A DNA stretch of 13,650 bases, taken from Acidiferrobacteraceae bacterium (GTDB lineage Bacteria; Pseudomonadota; Gammaproteobacteria; Arenicellales; UBA868). Location: positions 12,225 through 25,874 of the forward strand of contig PCBE01000068.1 of assembly GCA_002731295.1 (NCBI GenBank), given 5' to 3'. The notes under the pieces were generated by a model. The model made no database searches and was not told where the DNA came from. It saw only the letters and a list, made by a program, of their open reading frames with translations. This document shows positions 11,883 to 13,650 of the stretch, piece after piece. The position numbers and the translations under genes were made by a program. Each line of letters begins with the position of its first letter. Within the stretch, counting starts at the first letter, position 1.

Positions 11883-13034
11883 ATGGTACTGATCATGAAC
11901 AGTAAACAGATGATCGAGCAGCTGGTTGGATTCAACACAGTGTCTCGTGACAGTAACCTTTCGCTTATCGACTTCGTTCAGAATTACCTTGATGATTACG
12001 GTGTCGCATCAACTCGTGTCGTCAGCGATGATGGTGAGAAGTCGAATCTTTATGCCACGATCGGGCCGCTTGAGGAAGGTGGTGTAGTTCTATCGGGACA
12101 CACAGATGTTGTTCCTGTAGATGGCCAGGACTGGCACACGGACCCATTTCTGCTGACTGAAGACAACGGCAGGCTTTATGGTCGTGGGACTTGTGACATG
12201 AAAGGTTTCATCGGGATTGCCTTATCACTTGTACCACAAATGAGATCACTGCAGCGCCCTATACACCTGGCGTTATCCTATGATGAAGAAGTAGGGTGCC
12301 GTGGTGCACCAGCCATGATTGAGCAGATGGTGACCAATATACCCGCACCGCAGGCTGTAATCGTTGGTGAACCTACGAGCATGAGTGCAGTCACCGGACA
12401 TAAGGGTATTGTTGGTCTCAAGACAACCGTTCGTGGCTATGAGACACATTCCAGCCAGACCAACCGTGGTGTGAGCGCGGTAATGAATGCTGCCAGACTC
12501 GTCGGTTACCTCAGTGCAATGGCAGAGCGCCTCGAGCGCGATACGCCGTCGGACAACGGATTTAACCCTCATCATACCAGTATCCATGTGGGTGTCATTA
12601 ACGGCGGCACCGCGATGAATATTGTTTCACGCCACTGCGAATTTGTTTGGGATGTCCGTAATATTCCTGGAGATGATCCGGATGCTCTGATTGGGGAGTT
12701 CGAAAAATACTGCAAGGAAGAGGTGTTGCCTGAGATGCGGCAGCGATGGTCGGAGTGTTTTATTCAGACAGACGTCATTGCCCGGGCGCCGGAATTTTCA
12801 CCAAAGGAATCTGCAGCACTTGAATTGGTGCAAGCCATTACCGGAGCTCAGGATACCAGCCGAGGTGCCTATGTCGCCGAAGCCGGACAGTTCCAGGCCG
12901 CGGGGTTTCCAACAGTGATGTGTGGACCAGGCTCGATTGACCAGGCGCATCAGCCCGATGAATTCATCAGTCTCGAGCAGGTTGTACAGGGTGAGTCATT
13001 CTTACGCCGGCTGATTCAAGACCTGTCGACTTGA
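11883..13034 (+). CDS. argE: Acetylornithine deacetylase (M20 family, ArgE type)
   Basis: ArgE removes the acetyl group from N-acetylornithine in arginine synthesis; it is a cytoplasmic zinc enzyme of the M20/ArgE/DapE fold. The 383-residue product has the normal ArgE length and all metal and catalytic residues: His73 and Asp75 in GHTDVVPVD, bridging Asp105 in GRGTCDMKGF, general base Glu135 and ligand Glu136 in YDEEVGCRG, Glu163 in GEPT, and His357 in HQPDEF. The dimerisation lid domain lies at about 175-290. The sequence blocks fit the ArgE branch best, but a related deacylase (DapE-like or a catabolic N-acyl amino acid hydrolase) cannot be excluded, since no other arg gene is nearby. The ATG at 11883 and one at 11895 are both possible; neither has a clear ribosome site. 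It diverges from the dehydrogenase gene and converges with a glycosyltransferase-like gene 11 bases downstream. Confidence 0.88.
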   Translation: MVLIMNSKQMIEQLVGFNTVSRDSNLSLIDFVQNYLDDYGVASTRVVSDDGEKSNLYATIGPLEEGGVVLSGHTDVVPVDGQDWHTDPFLLTEDNGRLYGRGTCDMKGFIGIALSLVPQMRSLQRPIHLALSYDEEVGCRGAPAMIEQMVTNIPAPQAVIVGEPTSMSAVTGHKGIVGLKTTVRGYETHSSQTNRGVSAVMNAARLVGYLSAMAERLERDTPSDNGFNPHHTSIHVGVINGGTAMNIVSRHCEFVWDVRNIPGDDPDALIGEFEKYCKEEVLPEMRQRWSECFIQTDVIARAPEFSPKESAALELVQAITGAQDTSRGAYVAEAGQFQAAGFPTVMCGPGSIDQAHQPDEFISLEQVVQGESFLRRLIQDLST

Positions 13035-13057
13035 GTAGTGGCGATTTAGGTCGACAG
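13023..13057. repeat. Perfect 8-bp inverted repeat spanning two convergent stop codons
   Basis: CTGTCGAC (13023-13030) and GTCGACAG (13050-13057) are exact reverse complements separated by 19 bases. The space between holds the argE stop (13032-13034) and the stop of the opposing gene (13046-13048). Both strands would form the same hairpin in RNA, so a shared end for the two transcripts is possible, but no T-run follows on either strand and a standard intrinsic terminator is not supported. Confidence 0.6.
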
Positions 13058-13650
13058 CAGTCCTGAAACCAGCTGAGCGACCTGTAAGCTGCCGTTGAGA
13101 GTTTGCTGCCGACAGGTAGGCTGGACAGCCAGTAAATTGTCCAGCTCACTGAGCCAGTCGCCCGACATGTAGTCTTGTGCTGACAGTAAAAATCCGTCCG
13201 TATTGTGTTGGAGAAAATCTGCCAGTGCTTGCATTTCAGGATAATCCTGCCGTACGAAATAGCCAAATCGCACCTGGCTGTGGTAGATCTCAGCGATGGT
13301 GCTGTAACCTGCCTTGCCGATTACAGCATCGGCCGCATTGATCAGGTCGGGGTGATAGTGGTCGCTGTTTGCAGGAAGGAGAAGGACGTTCGGTGCCACC
13401 CATTCTTTTTTTGCTCCAATGCCTGCAATCACGAAGTTTATCGTACTGAAATCTTGGTGGAGCCTATTCACGAACGGGTATTCCTGGGGTACACCACCCA
13501 TAGTCAGGAACACCATCGAGCTGTTTTCTGGTAGTCCCAGTGCTTTTCGGGTGCTGTCCCTGTTTTGTCGTGGGGAGCGGGCAATCGGGTTGACATGAAT
13601 CGCGCTACTCGCCGGATTGCACACGGGTATTGCTTGGATATGGACCTTGG
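13046..13650 (-). CDS. Glycosyltransferase-like protein (GT-B fold), C-terminal part; 5' end outside window
   Basis: The frame is open from the window edge to the TAA at 13046-13048, giving 200 residues of the C-terminal part; a GTG at 13622-13624 is probably internal. The fragment looks like the C-terminal nucleotide-sugar binding domain of a GT-B enzyme. The strand-loop LTMGGVPQ (about 48-55) follows a LGLP-type linker, and HPDLINAADAVIGKAGYSTIAE (about 99-120) resembles the donor-binding GK.GY.T..E helix, followed by FGYFVRQDYPE. From memory, this pattern is closest to the glycosyltransferase-like N-terminal half of plant L-arabinokinase and bacterial stand-alone relatives; MurG-type enzymes share the fold more distantly. 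Acceptor and donor cannot be inferred. It converges with argE, with the stop codons 11 bases apart. Confidence 0.7.
   Translation of the reverse strand, partial: KVHIQAIPVCNPASSAIHVNPIARSPRQNRDSTRKALGLPENSSMVFLTMGGVPQEYPFVNRLHQDFSTINFVIAGIGAKKEWVAPNVLLLPANSDHYHPDLINAADAVIGKAGYSTIAEIYHSQVRFGYFVRQDYPEMQALADFLQHNTDGFLLSAQDYMSGDWLSELDNLLAVQPTCRQQTLNGSLQVAQLVSGLLST

Overview
This is a stretch of bacterial chromosome carrying ordinary single-copy genes. The order smc–zipA–ligA at the left end is typical of Gammaproteobacteria, because ZipA is a division protein of that class. With the AcnA-type aconitase and balanced base composition, the window suggests an environmental gammaproteobacterium. No finer placement is possible from the sequence alone. 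Coding density is very high: every base belongs to a gene or to a gap under about 220 bases, and no stretch over 300 bases lacks a gene.

Layout. 1-3877 (+) is a tight housekeeping cluster: the C-terminal end of smc (chromosome condensation), zipA (membrane anchor of the FtsZ ring) and ligA (NAD-dependent DNA ligase), with gaps of 1 and 7 bases. After a 120-base gap with a palindrome that could be an operator, acnA (aconitase, TCA cycle) runs to 6658. It converges with a minus-strand block at 6671-11753. In transcription order that block is a short-chain 3-hydroxyacyl-CoA dehydrogenase, a stand-alone hydantoinase/oxoprolinase-type protein 4 bases behind it, an alpha-helical protein I do not recognise (with a promoter of its own), and an EamA/DMT permease. 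On the plus strand, diverging from the dehydrogenase, lies an ArgE-type acetylornithine deacetylase (M20 metallopeptidase fold). It converges on a GT-B glycosyltransferase-like gene that runs off the right edge.

How the genes work together. The first three genes serve chromosome segregation, septum assembly and DNA joining. The dehydrogenase and hydantoinase-like genes look co-transcribed and may belong to one catabolic route, perhaps with the permease, but the substrate cannot be read from the sequence.

I found no mobile element, phage, CRISPR array, RNA gene or defence system, and no convincing new multi-gene system. The most interesting observation is that ZipA appears to carry two tandem copies of its FtsZ-binding domain. 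Next come the unrecognised 309-residue protein, the hydantoinase A-like protein without its usual B partner, and a perfect 8-base inverted repeat bridging two convergent stop codons so that both proteins end in Leu-Ser-Thr.
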